From positions 1 to 7,665 of the forward strand of contig JALWBK010000200.1 in NCBI GenBank assembly GCA_027037155.1: a stretch of DNA of 7,665 nt, in the 5' to 3' direction. Below are positions 1 through 6,326 of this stretch, in pieces; the stretch's first letter is position 1; the number at the start of each line of letters is the position of its first letter. The notes beneath the pieces are model-generated. The model did no database searches and had not been told where the DNA came from. It saw only the letters and a program-made list of their open reading frames with translations. The stretch comes from a bacterium (lineage in GTDB: Bacteria > Thermosulfidibacterota > Thermosulfidibacteria > Thermosulfidibacterales > Thermosulfidibacteraceae). Made by a program: the position numbers and the translations under genes.

Positions 1-1
1 C

Positions 2-223
2 GTCTATGATAAGGGGCTCTTTTTGTGATAAAAGGAAACCATAGGGATCTTTTTCCAGAACAGCCCTTACTTCGGGAAGATCCAGGGTGAGATACTTTCT
101 TTTTGGAAATTCTTTTTGCACTAACGTGGACTTTCCCGTTTGCCTTGCGCCTACAACTGCCACAACCGGGAAGAATCCAAGCGCTTTCTTGATTCTGTCT
201 GCGATTAGGCGTTTTCTATACAT
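2..223 (-). CDS. AAA ATPase, AAA_14/DUF4143 type (5' part only)
   Basis: The window holds the first 74 codons of a minus-strand gene that runs off the left edge. The protein begins MYRKRLIADRIKKALG and has a Walker A loop GARQTGKST at residues 25-33, then a hydrophobic strand ending LIID at 71-74, which is where Walker B lies in this family. The segment YLTLDLPEVRAVLEKDP between them matches the usual 'D-x-P-E-x-R ... D-P' region of AAA_14 ATPases that carry a C-terminal DUF4143 domain. These are widespread proteins of about 400 residues; their cellular role is poorly defined, and they often sit in accessory regions. The ATG at 223 was chosen because it gives the normal N-terminus; the frame stays open further upstream without a good alternative. 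A possible promoter lies so close that the message could be almost leaderless. The C-terminal half cannot be seen, so the DUF4143 assignment is by analogy. Confidence 0.8.
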   Translation of the reverse strand, partial: MYRKRLIADRIKKALGFFPVVAVVGARQTGKSTLVQKEFPKRKYLTLDLPEVRAVLEKDPYGFLLSQKEPLIID

Positions 224-230
224 GTGTTGA

Positions 231-259
231 AATTTAGCACTTACCTTGTTGATTTTCAA
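231..259 (-). promoter_or_regulatory. possible sigma-70 promoter of the ATPase gene
   Basis: On the minus strand TTGAAA (259-254) and TAAATT (236-231) are separated by exactly 17 bases. The expected transcription start falls about at 224, next to the ATG at 223, which would make the message leaderless or nearly so. No well-placed Shine-Dalgarno precedes that ATG, which fits. In AT-rich sequence such boxes also occur by chance. Confidence 0.35.
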
Positions 260-291
260 GGAATGTTTGTAATAAAAACCTACAGACGACC

Positions 292-439
292 CTATGGTGG
301 CTTGACGTCAAGCCCCAAATTTCCTGTAAAAAGAGAGACTACATCATCAAACTTTGCGGTTATCGAGGTCTTCTGGTACTCCTTTCAATATTTCCTCAAT
401 TTCTTTGCGCATCTTTTGGATTGGCAGTAGTTTTCTCAT
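292..439 (-). pseudogene. small decayed coding fragment, family unknown
   Basis: From the ATG at 439 a 30-residue peptide reads MRKLLPIQKMRKEIEEILKG and onward to VPEDLDNRKV, ending at a TGA at 349-347. If the frame is shifted by one base near the AAAG at about 350-354, reading continues with KFDDVVSLFTGNLGLDVKPP to a TAG at 294-292. Both halves have normal soluble-protein composition, and the first is a plausible charged helix, so a single-base frameshift in a small gene or gene remnant is a reasonable reading. The family is not recognised. No Shine-Dalgarno is visible before the ATG, and the frame continues upstream only about 11 codons to another stop. It could equally be chance coding. 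Confidence 0.25.
299..314. repeat. perfect 16-bp palindrome
   Basis: GGCTTGACGTCAAGCC is its own reverse complement over all 16 bases. It has no spacer and no following T-run, so it does not look like an intrinsic terminator. It lies about 75 bases upstream of the minus-strand ATPase start and about 290 bases upstream of the EAL gene. A dimeric regulator's operator is the simplest reading; its ligand or protein is unknown. Confidence 0.5.
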
Positions 440-544
440 GGGTGGCCCTTCTTTGTTTGGGATTCTGTATTGTCATGCAAAACCTATACCTCATGGACCC
501 TTTTTTAACAGGAATTTTATGACACAACCCAATTTTCCCAAAAG

Positions 545-573
545 TTGCCTTAGTACACGTTCAAAGATAGAAT
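545..573 (+). promoter_or_regulatory. probable sigma-70 promoter of the EAL-domain gene
   Basis: TTGCCT (545-550) and TAGAAT (568-573) are spaced by 17 bases, giving a predicted start near 580 and a leader of about 25 bases before the ATG at 605. Spacing and position are right for the downstream gene. The assignment is by consensus match only. Confidence 0.45.
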
Positions 574-591
574 ATCAGAGAGTTAACTTGT

Positions 592-596
592 GGAGG
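592..596 (+). promoter_or_regulatory. ribosome binding site fixing the EAL gene start
   Basis: GGAGG stands eight bases before the ATG at 605. A GTG at 590 in the same frame overlaps this site and would have no binding site of its own, so the ATG at 605 is preferred. Confidence 0.8.
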
Positions 597-604
597 GTGG
601 AAAT

Positions 605-2620
605 ATGAACATTAGTTACCTCGCGAATGCAGTTGTAGATTCTATAACAGTTCTTTCTGATTACTACCGTAAAGACCCCTTTATAAAAAGGCTTTTCGAC
701 TCAGACGTAGAGATAAACAAGCTTCTTGCCTCTACGGAACAACTTGTTATCAGTCTAATACATACCAAGGAAGGCGCAGAAGGTGCAGAAGAAATGACTT
801 TAGACCTCGTTTCAGAGTATATAGAGAGAGGATTCCCCTATGTTTCTGTTATCAACTGCATTGATAAGCTGAAGAATGAAGTCTTGCACAGACTACCTAA
901 TATTACTGTTGACGAAAGGGATAATATCCTATCTGTTTTTGAATTTATCAAAAACCATGTTTCGCAAGGATATATAATAAAGGAACTCACAACTCTTAAC
1001 ATATCTCCATTTGAATCTTTTTCTAATGACAAGATTTATATAAACTTGACAAAATGGATGTATAAATTTAGAGAACTAACCATCTCAAAAAGCTATGAAC
1101 AAGCTTTACTCTTTGTATCTGAACCTTGTTATCTCCAGAATAGCTTTAAATCTTTAACCTACAAAATAAGATGTGTGAATCACATTCTATGTAGCAACTT
1201 AGAAAGAAGCCATAGAGAATTTCACAATACTGCTAAAGACTTTGTATTTGCTATGCATAGAAGAAACTTTATTACAGCTTATTTTTTGCTAATAGATCTC
1301 AAGAATAGACTTAATGAATTTGTAAGAAATATAGAAGGAACACTGATCATATTTAGAGATGATGCAGAGAATATACTATTCAAATTTATATCGGATATAG
1401 TGAAGGGACCTGGAGAGAAAACTCTTCTAATTATTGGTTTTAAAAATTTGCTTATATTGAGCTCCGTATATTCCAGAGATGAAATAGACGAGATCTTCAA
1501 TAAACTATTATCTGTACTTGAAAACTTTTCAGATAAGATGGAAAGAACCGTTGTTGTAAAGGGATCTGGTAAAGATATTTTCGTTTTTGCTTTAAATCCT
1601 CCTGAAAAGGTAGTTCCTGAACTCAAACTTAAACTGGAAGATTTTCACCAGTACGTGAGTAGAAAATTTAAAGACATAAAACCCGATATTGTTACAGCTG
1701 GGTTCAGACTAGAACCATACATAGACATTTCTGAAGATGAAATTAGAAAATCTATATATCATCTGAAACTAAAGGCTATAAATGAAGGTATAGATGAATG
1801 TATACTAGGGAAGAGAAAGAGGATTTCCCTTATAAAAGAGATAAACAAGAAGTATCGAGACATTCAGCTTATCAACAAATTGTTGCATGAGGGTAAAGTA
1901 GATCTCTACTTTCAACCTATCTTCAATTACGATAGCGATAAGTACGTGTTTTACTGCTTAGAATCTTTAGCTCGCATGGTGGTAGATGGAAGATATATCC
2001 CCGCAGGCGTTTTCATAGATCTTATACATGAGATGGATCTCATAGAAAGACTAGATGAAATCGTTTTGGAAAAGCTTTCTTACTACGCCAAGTACATATC
2101 AAAAGTTACTCGTAAAGTATCTATTAATGCCAGCCCACATTCCATGCAATTCGAAGCCTTTAGAGAAAAGCTTGTAAAAACTTGTGAAGATCTTAGCATA
2201 AATGGGATTTGTCCTATTATAGAAATTACAGAACAAAGTTTGCTTGAGAGCGTGGACATAATAGAAGAGATAGGCAGCATGTGCGGCGTAAAATTCGGGG
2301 TGGATGATTTTGGAGTCGGCTATTCATCTCTTAAGCTTGTAGCAGATGTAGCAGAAAAGGGATTGCTTGATATGCTAAAAATCGATGGAACCCTAATAAA
2401 GAAACTTAAGGAATCGGAAACGGTAGCCAAAATAGTAAAGATAGTTGTTAACATAGCCAATGAGTTGGAGGTACGCTGTGTAGCGGAATTTGTAGAAGAT
2501 GAAGAAACCCTAAACATGCTACACTCTATGGGCGTTAAGCTGTTTCAGGGATACTATTTAGGATTGCCTCAACATCTCACTACCATATTAGCCAATAAAA
2601 TTACCTCTGAAACAAACTAA
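605..2620 (+). CDS. CZB-like / degenerate GGDEF / EAL cyclic-di-GMP protein
   Basis: A 671-residue soluble protein without signal peptide or membrane segment. Residues 1-135 are helical and unassigned. Residues about 140-245 resemble the chemoreceptor zinc-binding (CZB) domain of DgcZ: W151, C175, then RSHREFH with H203 and H207 and the usual helix after it; the first His ligand (three before the Trp) is L148. Residues 270-405 are a degenerate GGDEF fold in which the signature reads GSGKDIF (320-326), so cyclase activity is not expected. Residues 415-665 form an EAL phosphodiesterase domain: ESL (453-455) in place of EAL, N508, EITE (540-543), DDFG (567-570), KID (592-594), AEFVE (627-631) and QGY (648-650). 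The catalytic acids, Asn, Lys and Gln are kept, so hydrolysis of c-di-GMP to pGpG is likely, with zinc or redox input possible. The gene is AT-rich (17 G/C in 60 at 1321-1380, against 32 in 60 at 4561-4620) and points towards the minus-strand operon. Convergent spacing to that operon is 54 bases. Confidence 0.88.
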   Translation: MNISYLANAVVDSITVLSDYYRKDPFIKRLFDSDVEINKLLASTEQLVISLIHTKEGAEGAEEMTLDLVSEYIERGFPYVSVINCIDKLKNEVLHRLPNITVDERDNILSVFEFIKNHVSQGYIIKELTTLNISPFESFSNDKIYINLTKWMYKFRELTISKSYEQALLFVSEPCYLQNSFKSLTYKIRCVNHILCSNLERSHREFHNTAKDFVFAMHRRNFITAYFLLIDLKNRLNEFVRNIEGTLIIFRDDAENILFKFISDIVKGPGEKTLLIIGFKNLLILSSVYSRDEIDEIFNKLLSVLENFSDKMERTVVVKGSGKDIFVFALNPPEKVVPELKLKLEDFHQYVSRKFKDIKPDIVTAGFRLEPYIDISEDEIRKSIYHLKLKAINEGIDECILGKRKRISLIKEINKKYRDIQLINKLLHEGKVDLYFQPIFNYDSDKYVFYCLESLARMVVDGRYIPAGVFIDLIHEMDLIERLDEIVLEKLSYYAKYISKVTRKVSINASPHSMQFEAFREKLVKTCEDLSINGICPIIEITEQSLLESVDIIEEIGSMCGVKFGVDDFGVGYSSLKLVADVAEKGLLDMLKIDGTLIKKLKESETVAKIVKIVVNIANELEVRCVAEFVEDEETLNMLHSMGVKLFQGYYLGLPQHLTTILANKITSETN

Positions 2621-2674
2621 CTAATGCCATCTTTCACTCTCTAACTTACAACATTCTTGGCTTCGGAAGATCTA

Positions 2675-3406
2675 TTAAAAGACCCTCTCCACCCGCGGAA
2701 TCCTTGCCGTCTCCACGAAATAGCGGGCAGAGGCCACAGGAACTGGTATGCCAAAGTACCTCACAAAGGGACGAATAGAGATACCCACAATCTCCATATC
2801 ACCCACATCGGCATCGGTGGTAATGTACCTCTGAGCCCATCTTCCTAAGGGCTTAGAGATGATGAAAGCCAAGGCCACTGCAAAGACGAGATGCCAAAAG
2901 TCAAAGAGTCCACTGAATATAAGCACCACTACGAAGATTACAGAAAGCAGCAAATTCGTAACAGTTATAGAGGTACCACATCTGGGATGCACGGCAAGCT
3001 CCTTCTCTCCCCTCTTCATACGGACCAATCCCTCTTTTGCCGCAGAAAGCACCTCATCAGGTGTAAGAAGCGCATTTCCACAGAAGATGTAAAAGCCCCC
3101 AATGTCAGCCAATCCCCCCACATCCTTTAGCTCCCCGTAGCGCTCCTCAAGCACGTTTATGGTGGCATGTTCCAGGGCATGGTTCTTCCGCAATATGGGA
3201 TTCTTGAACATGTACCAAAGCTGTTTGGGTACAACGATGATGTTGATCAACGCAAAGATGAGCATCTCAAGGGAGAAGAAGTAGATAACGATCAAAAGCA
3301 AAATGGGAAAGAAGAAAAGGAGAAAGAGCCAGAAGAGAGGATTCAACAGCAAGAGGAACACGAAAAGAACGAACAGAAACGGTATCAACTCAAGAAAGGC
3401 CCACAT
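2675..3406 (-). CDS. DUF6391-like integral membrane protein
   Basis: A 243-residue membrane protein and last gene of the minus-strand run. A very hydrophobic N-terminus (about 5-60) forms two or more membrane segments and another hydrophobic block lies at about 150-185. Between them is a polar domain with HALEHA (76-81), a Gly-rich stretch [15 protein letters not shown] (97-111), and HPRCGT (140-145). These fit the DUF6391 family as I remember it; its function is unknown. The conserved His and Cys (H76, H80, H140, C143) suggest metal binding or catalysis, which is inference. The ATG at 3406 is preceded by AAGGA (3416-3412) and lies inside the end of the preceding phosphatidyltransferase gene (17-base overlap), so the two are translationally linked. 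No intrinsic terminator is visible in the 54 bases to the convergent EAL gene. Confidence 0.7.
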   Translation of the reverse strand: MWAFLELIPFLFVLFVFLLLLNPLFWLFLLFFFPILLLIVIYFFSLEMLIFALINIIVVPKQLWYMFKNPILRKNHALEHATINVLEERYGELKDVGGLADIGGFYIFCGNALLTPDEVLSAAKEGLVRMKRGEKELAVHPRCGTSITVTNLLLSVIFVVVLIFSGLFDFWHLVFAVALAFIISKPLGRWAQRYITTDADVGDMEIVGISIRPFVRYFGIPVPVASARYFVETARIPRVERVF

Positions 3407-3986
3407 CTTTTTCCTTTAGCACCTTGTAAGTGTGGTAGATTCTGTGAAGAGCCGTAATATTGGCAAAAATGGCGATCAGCAATACCCCCCAGAAGACCCT
3501 GCCAATCAGGGAAAAGAGTATCAAAACAACCACCCTTTCGGGTCTCTCCATCAACCCCACATCGCACCTTTCTATTATACACTCCGCCCTCGCCCTGGTG
3601 TAACTCACCATCACCGAACCCATAAGGGCAAAGACGGTAACCCAAAACAAAAGCCAGTCTCCCCTACCAAAGCCATAGCTCAAGATGCCAAAGAGCACGA
3701 ACATGTCTGAGTATCTGTCCACCGTAGAATCAAGAAAGGCTCCAAAGGGTGTCTGCTTGCCCTGGGTCCTTGCAAGGTTACCGTCAAGCAAATCGCAAAG
3801 CCCCGATACTGCAAGAACCACCCCGGCCAAAGGCTGCTCCCCAAAGTGGTAAAGCGCTCCAGAAAAGGCACTGGCCAAAAGCCCTGCCACCGTCAGATGA
3901 TTGGGTTCAACTCCGCGAGAGGCGAGGTATTTAGAAAGCGGCTCAAGAAACCTCTCCATATAACCCTTTAACCTCTTAAGTCCCAC
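3390..3986 (-). CDS. CDP-alcohol phosphatidyltransferase (inositol-phosphate type)
   Basis: A 198-residue integral membrane enzyme that swaps CMP on a CDP-activated lipid for an alcohol phosphate. The full family signature D-x2-DG-x2-AR-x8-G-x3-D-x3-D is present: D65, D68-G69, R73, G82, D86 and D90. The N-terminal helix with EPN before the first membrane segment and the later VSYTRARAE (127-135) and GLMERPER (144-151) are typical of phosphatidylinositol-phosphate or archaetidylinositol-phosphate synthases rather than PgsA, so an inositol phosphate acceptor is the best guess; this is inferred from motif resemblance. The start is a GTG at 3986, overlapping the end of speE by 11 bases; an ATG at 3959 would remove nine residues and lie nearer the conserved helix, and cannot be excluded. 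Length is normal. The gene overlaps the DUF6391-like gene after it, which suggests related membrane roles. Confidence 0.88.
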   Translation of the reverse strand: MGLKRLKGYMERFLEPLSKYLASRGVEPNHLTVAGLLASAFSGALYHFGEQPLAGVVLAVSGLCDLLDGNLARTQGKQTPFGAFLDSTVDRYSDMFVLFGILSYGFGRGDWLLFWVTVFALMGSVMVSYTRARAECIIERCDVGLMERPERVVVLILFSLIGRVFWGVLLIAIFANITALHRIYHTYKVLKEKDVGLS

Positions 3987-4827
3987 TCCCGAACTTTCCT
4001 ATCACCTGCAGTATATAGTTGGGAAGCGCAAAGGCCCCAACATGCAGTTTATAGTTGTAATACTTAAGACCGGAAACTACAAGATCATCCTTTCTAACAG
4101 GACCAAGGGATGGGTCCTGCCCCTTGGATCCAATAACAAAGGTCCACATCCCACCGTAGCTGGGAGTACCGGCAACGTAGGTATGCACTATCGGGAAAAC
4201 ATCGGCCACGGTTTTGTGCACCCTTCCCACAAGCTCAAGCTGGAAGTATGGAGAGCCAGATTGAGCCGCCATGATACCATCGGCACTCAAAGCCCTGTAG
4301 CATTTTTCAAAAAAGCTCTTTTCAAAAAGCCCCACCGCCGGACCCACCGGATCGGTGGAGTCCACCAATATCACATCAAAGCTCTCTTCCTCACACCTCT
4401 CAAGGAACTTCACACCGTCCTCGGCCTTCACCCTCACACGCTCGTCCTCAAGGCCACAGGACACAGTGGGAAAGTACTCTTTACTCACCTTTATGACATC
4501 CTCATCTATATCCACAAGGAACACCTCTTCCACGCAGGAGTGTCTCACAACCTCCCTTGCAGCACCACCATCTCCACCGCCTATTATGAGAACCCGCTGG
4601 GGATTGGGATGTGAAAAGAGGGGAACATGGGTCAGCATCTCATGATAAACGAACTCATCCGCCTCTGTAAACATGACACAGCCATCTATAACCAAAAGCT
4701 TACCGTGGCCCACTGTCTCAAGAACGTCAATGCGCTGATAGGGACTCCTTACTGAGCAGAGCGCCTTATCTATTTTAAAAGTTATTCCCCAACCTTGAGG
4801 GTACTTTTCCGTAAACCAGAGCTCCAT
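3976..4827 (-). CDS. speE: aminopropyltransferase (spermidine synthase family)
   Basis: A 283-residue cytosolic enzyme that transfers the aminopropyl group of decarboxylated SAM to an amine, releasing methylthioadenosine. Visible motifs: the N-terminal beta domain with YQRIDV and [13 protein letters not shown] (53-65), the nucleotide loop GGGDGG (83-88), VDID (105-108), AEDG (135-138), the catalytic DSTDP (156-160), and the C-terminal [10 protein letters not shown]. Length is typical. The acceptor may be putrescine (spermidine synthase) or agmatine (N1-aminopropylagmatine, the route known from Thermus); the adjacent arginine decarboxylase and the absence of an agmatinase in the window make agmatine plausible but do not decide it. 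The start at 4827 is set by a strong AGGAGG five bases upstream that overlaps the stop of pdaD; an upstream in-frame extension to 4872 lies inside pdaD and has no family match. Confidence 0.95.
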   Translation of the reverse strand: MELWFTEKYPQGWGITFKIDKALCSVRSPYQRIDVLETVGHGKLLVIDGCVMFTEADEFVYHEMLTHVPLFSHPNPQRVLIIGGGDGGAAREVVRHSCVEEVFLVDIDEDVIKVSKEYFPTVSCGLEDERVRVKAEDGVKFLERCEEESFDVILVDSTDPVGPAVGLFEKSFFEKCYRALSADGIMAAQSGSPYFQLELVGRVHKTVADVFPIVHTYVAGTPSYGGMWTFVIGSKGQDPSLGPVRKDDLVVSGLKYYNYKLHVGAFALPNYILQVIGKFGSGT

Positions 4828-4832
4828 CCCCT

Positions 4833-4838
4833 CCTCCT
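4833..4838 (-). promoter_or_regulatory. ribosome binding site of speE, overlapping the pdaD stop
   Basis: AGGAGG on the minus strand shares its first base with the pdaD stop codon and stands five bases before the ATG of speE. This argues for coupled translation and settles the speE start at 4827. Confidence 0.8.
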
Positions 4839-5305
4839 CAGTCCCACAGCACCACAGCAGCCACCACTGCACCTACCTTCTCAACCACATGCTCTATCGC
4901 AGCGCTCTGCAGGCTCTTTATCTTCACATTGCGCATCTTCATCCCTTCCTCAGCCATCCTCCTTACAACCGCCTCCACCTCCTCCTTGGGAGCGTAGTCG
5001 GAATGCTCCATGATCAACCCAGGGTACTTCTCATCTTCAGGCAACGCAACTGCCACCGCCGCCGAAATCACCTGACCGGGTTTATCACAGGTGAGGCTCG
5101 CGTAAGCCACAGGGACTAAGGCACCGTAGGGAAGAGGGACGGGATCTATCTGCTGGACATTAGGAGGTATTATGCTGGACATCCTCACAAGGTTGGTATT
5201 ACCAATGCCAGCATCCAGCAAGGCACCATCAAAGGCGTTCAGAGGCATGTACCCTTCCGACTTACCACAGGCGAAGAAGAACTTGGTGGGCGTCTTAAAC
5301 ACCAT
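4838..5305 (-). CDS. pdaD: pyruvoyl-dependent arginine decarboxylase proenzyme
   Basis: A 155-residue proenzyme that cuts itself into beta and alpha chains and turns arginine into agmatine and CO2, using a covalent pyruvoyl group instead of PLP. The processing site is in [10 protein letters not shown], where cleavage between S43 and S44 is expected to turn S44 into pyruvoyl, as in the Methanocaldococcus enzyme. [10 protein letters not shown] at the N-terminus, GIGNTNL before the site, and PGLIMEHS in the alpha chain are family-typical. Length fits. The ATG at 5305 was chosen because AGGAGG lies eight bases upstream; a GTG at 5314 in the same frame falls on that site. It lies 25 bases after speD and 10 before speE, placing it in spermidine or aminopropylagmatine synthesis. 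Histidine-type or aspartate-type relatives exist in the superfamily, but the context supports arginine. Confidence 0.94.
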   Translation of the reverse strand: MVFKTPTKFFFACGKSEGYMPLNAFDGALLDAGIGNTNLVRMSSIIPPNVQQIDPVPLPYGALVPVAYASLTCDKPGQVISAAVAVALPEDEKYPGLIMEHSDYAPKEEVEAVVRRMAEEGMKMRNVKIKSLQSAAIEHVVEKVGAVVAAVVLWD

Positions 5306-5312
5306 AGTGGAC

Positions 5313-5319
5313 ACCTCCT
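5313..5319 (-). promoter_or_regulatory. ribosome binding site of pdaD
   Basis: AGGAGGT on the minus strand places its core eight bases before the ATG at 5305 and overlaps an in-frame GTG, so it excludes that GTG as start. Confidence 0.8.
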
Positions 5320-5330
5320 AAGCCCTTTTC

Positions 5331-5708
5331 CTAAGGCTTGTGCTGCAAAACCGGGACATTATGGAGCTGCCCCCTGCTTATCTCCATGGTGAACATATGC
5401 TCAGCCCTCAACTTCTCCTTCAGATGCTCAAAGGCAATCCACGGGTCAACACTCTCACCACAGGTGAACAGATCAACTGCGGCATAGCCGTACTCGGGCC
5501 AGGTATGGATGGCAAGGTGAGACTCAGCAATCACCACCACGCCACTAACACCGTGGGGGTTAAAGAGATGAAAAACGCTTTTGATAACGGTGGCACCAGC
5601 CTCCTCAGCAGCCCTTACCATAGTCTCCTCAATACCTCTCACATCGTTGAGGGCCTCAGGATCGCAGCCGTAAAACTCAACAAGCAGGTGGCGCCCCAGT
5701 CTCTTCAT
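5331..5708 (-). CDS. speD: S-adenosylmethionine decarboxylase proenzyme, class 1B
   Basis: A 125-residue self-processing enzyme that decarboxylates SAM to supply the aminopropyl donor for SpeE. Cleavage is expected between E62 and S63 in [14 protein letters not shown], with S63 becoming the pyruvoyl group; H68 (processing) and C83 in LFTCGES (catalysis) are at the same positions as in the Thermotoga enzyme. [12 protein letters not shown] near the start is the usual N-terminus. Length is standard for the small bacterial/archaeal form. AGGAGG six bases before the ATG supports the start. It follows the XRE-cupin gene by 20 bases and precedes pdaD by 25, so it is read from the same promoter. A short AAGCC/GGCTT inverted repeat just after its stop could form a weak hairpin ahead of the pdaD binding site. 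Confidence 0.97.
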   Translation of the reverse strand: MKRLGRHLLVEFYGCDPEALNDVRGIEETMVRAAEEAGATVIKSVFHLFNPHGVSGVVVIAESHLAIHTWPEYGYAAVDLFTCGESVDPWIAFEHLKEKLRAEHMFTMEISRGQLHNVPVLQHKP

Positions 5709-5728
5709 TGTCCCCCTCCTTTCCGTTT

Positions 5729-6259
5729 TTAGTAGGCTACTATAAGAACCTCAGCCTCTTTTTTGCTGGCATTCTCCAGTCGATAAGCTGTCTCAGGAAA
5801 AATATAGAAGCAATCGCCCTTTCTAAGGGTATAAACGTTGTTGTTCATGGTCAGCTTTACCGTGCCTTTGAGCACATAACCAAAGGCCTCCTCCACATCC
5901 CACGATTCATCATCCACCACGCTACCTGGCTCCATGTAGATAATCATGGGATCCAGCTCACGATAGTGCAGATTGGGTATGGGAAGCTCTATTCTGATAC
6001 CAGGTATATCACTCTCCTGAAGGCGTCTCTCATCCTTACGAAAGACATTGCGCTCCTTAACATCCATATCCTTAAAGAAGGTGCTTATATCCTCACCCAA
6101 CACGTCTAATATGGCCTTTAGCGCAGAGACAGAGGGAGAGGTCTTGTCCCTCTCAATCTGGGACAGAAAGCCCTTGGTTAAGCCCGCCCTCTCAGCCAGC
6201 TCCTCTAAGGTCAACCCCCTGCTCCTTCTAAGCCTTCTCAACTTCTTACCCACTTCCAT
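5729..6259 (-). CDS. XRE-family HTH regulator with C-terminal cupin sensor
   Basis: A 176-residue transcription factor and first gene of the polyamine run. Residues about 5-60 form a helix-turn-helix of the XRE/SinR type ([20 protein letters not shown] at 17-36 followed by ER and the [11 protein letters not shown] helix). Residues about 104-176 form a single cupin barrel ([22 protein letters not shown]). The His normally found in metal-binding cupins is missing: PETAYRLEN stands where 'PHRxxN' is common, and the first-motif region is instead acidic, with D116, D117, E118, D121, E123 and E124. An acidic pocket could bind a cationic polyamine; this is inference. The ATG at 6259 was chosen because AGGA lies eight bases upstream and the protein then starts like its relatives ([11 protein letters not shown]). 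A GTG at 6292 inside the operator has no binding site. The palindrome just upstream points to autoregulation. E. coli PuuR has the same architecture. Confidence 0.9.
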   Translation of the reverse strand: MEVGKKLRRLRRSRGLTLEELAERAGLTKGFLSQIERDKTSPSVSALKAILDVLGEDISTFFKDMDVKERNVFRKDERRLQESDIPGIRIELPIPNLHYRELDPMIIYMEPGSVVDDESWDVEEAFGYVLKGTVKLTMNNNVYTLRKGDCFYIFPETAYRLENASKKEAEVLIVAY

Positions 6260-6288
6260 ATCCAGCATCCTATAAACAGTTGGTTTCT

Positions 6289-6311
6289 CCACTAAACATA
6301 TTGTTTAGTGG
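6289..6311. promoter_or_regulatory. perfect inverted repeat, likely operator of the polyamine operon
   Basis: CCACTAAACA (6289-6298) and TGTTTAGTGG (6302-6311) are exact reverse complements around a three-base centre. It sits about 10 to 30 bases downstream of the predicted transcription start and ahead of the XRE-cupin start codon, so a bound dimer would block or clear the polymerase. In the RNA the same arms can form a 10-bp hairpin in the leader. Binding by the adjacent XRE-cupin protein is inferred from position. Confidence 0.8.
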
Positions 6312-6326
6312 CAAAGAGCGCAAGGG

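Larger units (their letters stand above)
224..604. other. gene-poor stretch between divergent genes
   Basis: This interval separates the minus-strand ATPase from the plus-strand EAL gene. It holds a perfect 16-bp palindrome (299-314), a frameshifted minus-strand coding fragment (about 292-439), and candidate promoters at its two ends. The plus-strand open frames in it have no ribosome binding site or recognisable product and are taken as chance. No tRNA or other structured RNA was recognised by eye. Confidence 0.6.

Noticed and set aside
354..608. Plus-strand open frame of 84 codons before the EAL gene
   Set aside because: No ribosome binding site, low-complexity unlikely protein, overlaps the promoter and start of the EAL gene; taken as chance.
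2621..2674. Bidirectional terminator between the convergent genes
   Set aside because: No stable hairpin followed by a T-run is visible on either strand.
2859..3457. Plus-strand open frames opposite the DUF6391-like gene
   Set aside because: They are antisense shadows of a gene with clear membrane segments, binding site and operon overlap; the Glu/Lys/Gln-rich product is the antisense of hydrophobic codons.
4042..4614. 190-codon plus-strand frame opposite speE
   Set aside because: Antisense of a confidently identified SpeE; no start signal.
5318..5339. AAGCC/GGCTT hairpin between speD and pdaD as a terminator or attenuator
   Set aside because: Stem of only five pairs and no T-run; too weak to list as a regulatory element.
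5722..5735. ACTAAA-containing sequence between the regulator and speD, resembling half of the operator
   Set aside because: Only one half-site, and the bases encode the last codons and stop of the regulator.
5708..6109. 133-codon plus-strand frame opposite the XRE-cupin gene
   Set aside because: Shadow of the cupin-domain gene; no binding site or family match.
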